Assembly (NCBI GenBank): GCA_031263295.1 | Contig: JAISGC010000083.1 | Span: 1-22,019, forward strand | Length of the DNA stretch: 22,019 nt | Origin: Rickettsiales bacterium | GTDB taxonomy: Bacteria > Pseudomonadota > Alphaproteobacteria > Rs-D84 | Direction: 5' to 3' | Position numbers and translations under genes: made by a program | The notes under the pieces: model-generated | Told to the model about the DNA's origin: nothing | Seen by the model: only the letters and a program-made list of their open reading frames with translations | Database searches by the model: none | In this document: piece by piece, positions 20,751 through 22,019 of the stretch | Numbering within the stretch: position 1 is the stretch's first letter | Layout: every line of letters starts with the position of its first letter

Positions 20751-21503
20751 ATGGCGGGCGCATTTCATAAACACTTGAACCGAATGGCTTTGTTCACCGC
20801 GCTGGTCGTGTTCGGCTTGTTCGTTATTCGCGAGGACTTTATGCGGTTCGCGCTGACCAACATCTATCTCAACGGGACCATCATCGGCATAACCATTTTC
20901 GGAATAATGGCGTGTTTTTGGCAGATTTTCTCATTGCTGCCCGAATACAATTGGATGCGGCGGTATTTCGCGGGGCGGCTTCGCGGGGCGGGCGATTATC
21001 CGCCGGTGGTTCTGCGGCCGACCGCGATAATGCTCTCGCGGGCCGGGAATAATTTTATTTCCGCGCAGACCTTGAACAACCTGATGGATATTATTATGAA
21101 CAGGTTCGAGGATCAGAGGGAGTCCTTGCGCTATCTGACCAATGTTCTGATTTTCCTGGGGCTATTGGGCACATTCTGGGGGCTGCTTCACACGACCGGC
21201 GGATTCGCCGAGATGCTGAACAATATTTCCTTCGAGGACGAGAATGTTATGGAGGCCGTGCGGACGGGCCTGGCCAATCCGCTGGCCGGAATCGGGATTT
21301 CGTTTTCAACTTCGTTCCTGGGGTTGGGCGGCTCCTTGTTGGTCGGGTTCCTTGGATTGCAGACTTCGCTTGCGCAGGGCGCTTTATTCCGCGAACTGGA
21401 AGAGAATCTCGCGACCAAGACGCGCGTCTCGCCCGATGTCGCCGAACTCGCGAACGCGGTCGAGAAACTTGAAAGCACGATAGCCAAGAGGGGGGCGAAA
21501 TGA
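20751..21503 (+). CDS. MotA/TolQ/ExbB-family proton channel protein
   Basis: Inner-membrane subunit of a proton-driven stator of the MotA/TolQ/ExbB superfamily. From the ATG at 20751 it has 250 residues. Transmembrane segments lie at about 12-27, 41-63, 130-150 and 180-203. TM3 carries the typical FLGLLGTFWGLL and TM4 GISFSTSFLGLGGSLL, the two helices that line the proton path in this family; a cytoplasmic region lies between TM2 and TM3. The C-terminus is helical and charged. GGGAG lies 12 bases upstream, rather far; the longer frame to 20616 translates repeat R3 and is rejected. It overlaps the MotB-like gene (ATGA), so the two proteins form one complex. There are no flagellar genes or tolR/tolA nearby, so its role is open. 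Confidence 0.85.
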   Translation: MAGAFHKHLNRMALFTALVVFGLFVIREDFMRFALTNIYLNGTIIGITIFGIMACFWQIFSLLPEYNWMRRYFAGRLRGAGDYPPVVLRPTAIMLSRAGNNFISAQTLNNLMDIIMNRFEDQRESLRYLTNVLIFLGLLGTFWGLLHTTGGFAEMLNNISFEDENVMEAVRTGLANPLAGIGISFSTSFLGLGGSLLVGFLGLQTSLAQGALFRELEENLATKTRVSPDVAELANAVEKLESTIAKRGAK

Positions 21504-22019
21504 TAAGGGTTCGGGAGAGAAATAATGCCTGGCCGTCGTTCGTGGACTTGTTCGCGAACCTGGTCATCGTTATGATATTTTTGCTGATTGTCTTCGTGTT
21601 TCTGTGGACGACGACCAATGTCTTCAACCGCGGGACCGAAAAGGTCGAGATTGCCAAACTGCGCAAAATCAACGCCGAGCATACGCAGACGATTGAATCG
21701 TTGAAGGAAAGCGAGGAGACGGCCAAGGCGCTGCTGCTGACGGCGCGCGACGAGCTGATTACGCTGGATATGACGCGGGCCGAGCTCGAAACGGAGGTCA
21801 ATGCGCTGGTCGACGAAAACGGCGGACTGATGAGCGAGCGCGAGCAGATGCAGAACGATATTGGCGGCGAGCGCGAAAAAATGGCCCGCGAACAGGCGGA
21901 CTTGGTCGCGTCTTATGAAAAAAAGTTGGCCGATTTGCAGAACGAGCGCGCGGGTCTGACCGCGACAATCGGGACCTTGAACGCGCAAATCGGCGCGGCG
22001 TCTGTCGAGCGCGAATCAA
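21500..22019 (+). CDS. MotB-like stator partner with coiled coil, cut by right edge
   Basis: I translated this by hand; the frame is open from the ATG at 21500 to the window end (173 codons). A short cytoplasmic N-terminus (MIRVRERNNAWPS) leads to one transmembrane helix at about 14-36. D16 in FVDLFANLVIVMIFLL sits where MotB, TolR and ExbD have their proton-binding Asp. After it a long charged coiled coil begins (about 48 to the edge). In related proteins an OmpA-like peptidoglycan-binding domain follows, which would lie beyond the edge. It is coupled to the MotA-like gene by ATGA. This supports a cell-wall-anchored, proton-powered machine. The long coiled coil is longer than in flagellar MotB. 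Confidence 0.83.
   Translation, partial: MIRVRERNNAWPSFVDLFANLVIVMIFLLIVFVFLWTTTNVFNRGTEKVEIAKLRKINAEHTQTIESLKESEETAKALLLTARDELITLDMTRAELETEVNALVDENGGLMSEREQMQNDIGGEREKMAREQADLVASYEKKLADLQNERAGLTATIGTLNAQIGAASVERES

Noticed and set aside
20751..22019. Calling the MotAB-like pair a Zorya defence system
   Set aside because: No zorC/D/E-type helicase or nuclease gene is visible in the window and similar pairs occur outside defence loci; kept only as a possibility.

Overview
The window looks like chromosomal DNA of a Gram-negative bacterium, most likely an uncultured alphaproteobacterium. It encodes BamD, MurJ, an RlpA/SPOR lipoprotein, AsmA-like and FtsL/FtsI proteins. Coding DNA is GC-rich (GCG/CGC/GCC codons), and promoters are close to the sigma-70 consensus. 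The taxonomic call is inference from gene content; there is no rRNA or tRNA in the window.

Layout. Positions 1-9690 hold a long run of minus-strand genes. In transcription order these are uvrB, a two-gene type II restriction-modification unit (m5C methyltransferase, then an NgoFVII-like nuclease), sufS-sufT, sufE, ftsL-ftsI, and bamD-pgk (pgk runs off the left edge). Several pairs are coupled by ATGA overlaps. From 9736 an AsmA-like gene runs on the plus strand. It converges on a minus-strand gene for an unusual CYTH-HD-HD fusion protein, which is divergent from murJ-rlpA. The right part (17012-20750) is gene-poor. It holds a putative small RNA, a secreted Cys-rich protein, an acidic unknown protein with a 7-bp tandem repeat inside it, a second putative RNA/leader, and two secreted proteins that share an ATEGFVR segment, the second with phage-tail-fibre-like repeats. 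The window ends in a MotA/TolQ-like plus MotB-like pair, the second cut by the right edge.

How the genes fit together. Many genes serve the envelope: BamD (outer-membrane protein insertion), FtsL/FtsI (septal wall synthesis), MurJ (lipid II flipping), RlpA (septal glycan), AsmA-like (envelope lipid homeostasis) and a MotAB-like proton channel. SufS/SufE/SufT belong to Fe-S cluster assembly. The restriction-modification pair is visibly AT-richer than its neighbours and looks acquired.

Most notable. (1) Much of the intergenic space is filled by nested inverted-repeat elements of at least four families. Their junction sequences are conserved between copies while the hairpin arms differ but stay self-complementary. 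(2) Two predicted structured RNAs have promoters and intrinsic terminators. The second carries CCTCCAA segments complementary to the ribosome binding site of the gene downstream. (3) RlpA has lost two residues expected at its catalytic site. (4) The CYTH-HD-HD protein is an unusual architecture. (5) Several genes have a consensus -10 box 6-9 bases before the start codon, suggesting leaderless or near-leaderless mRNAs.
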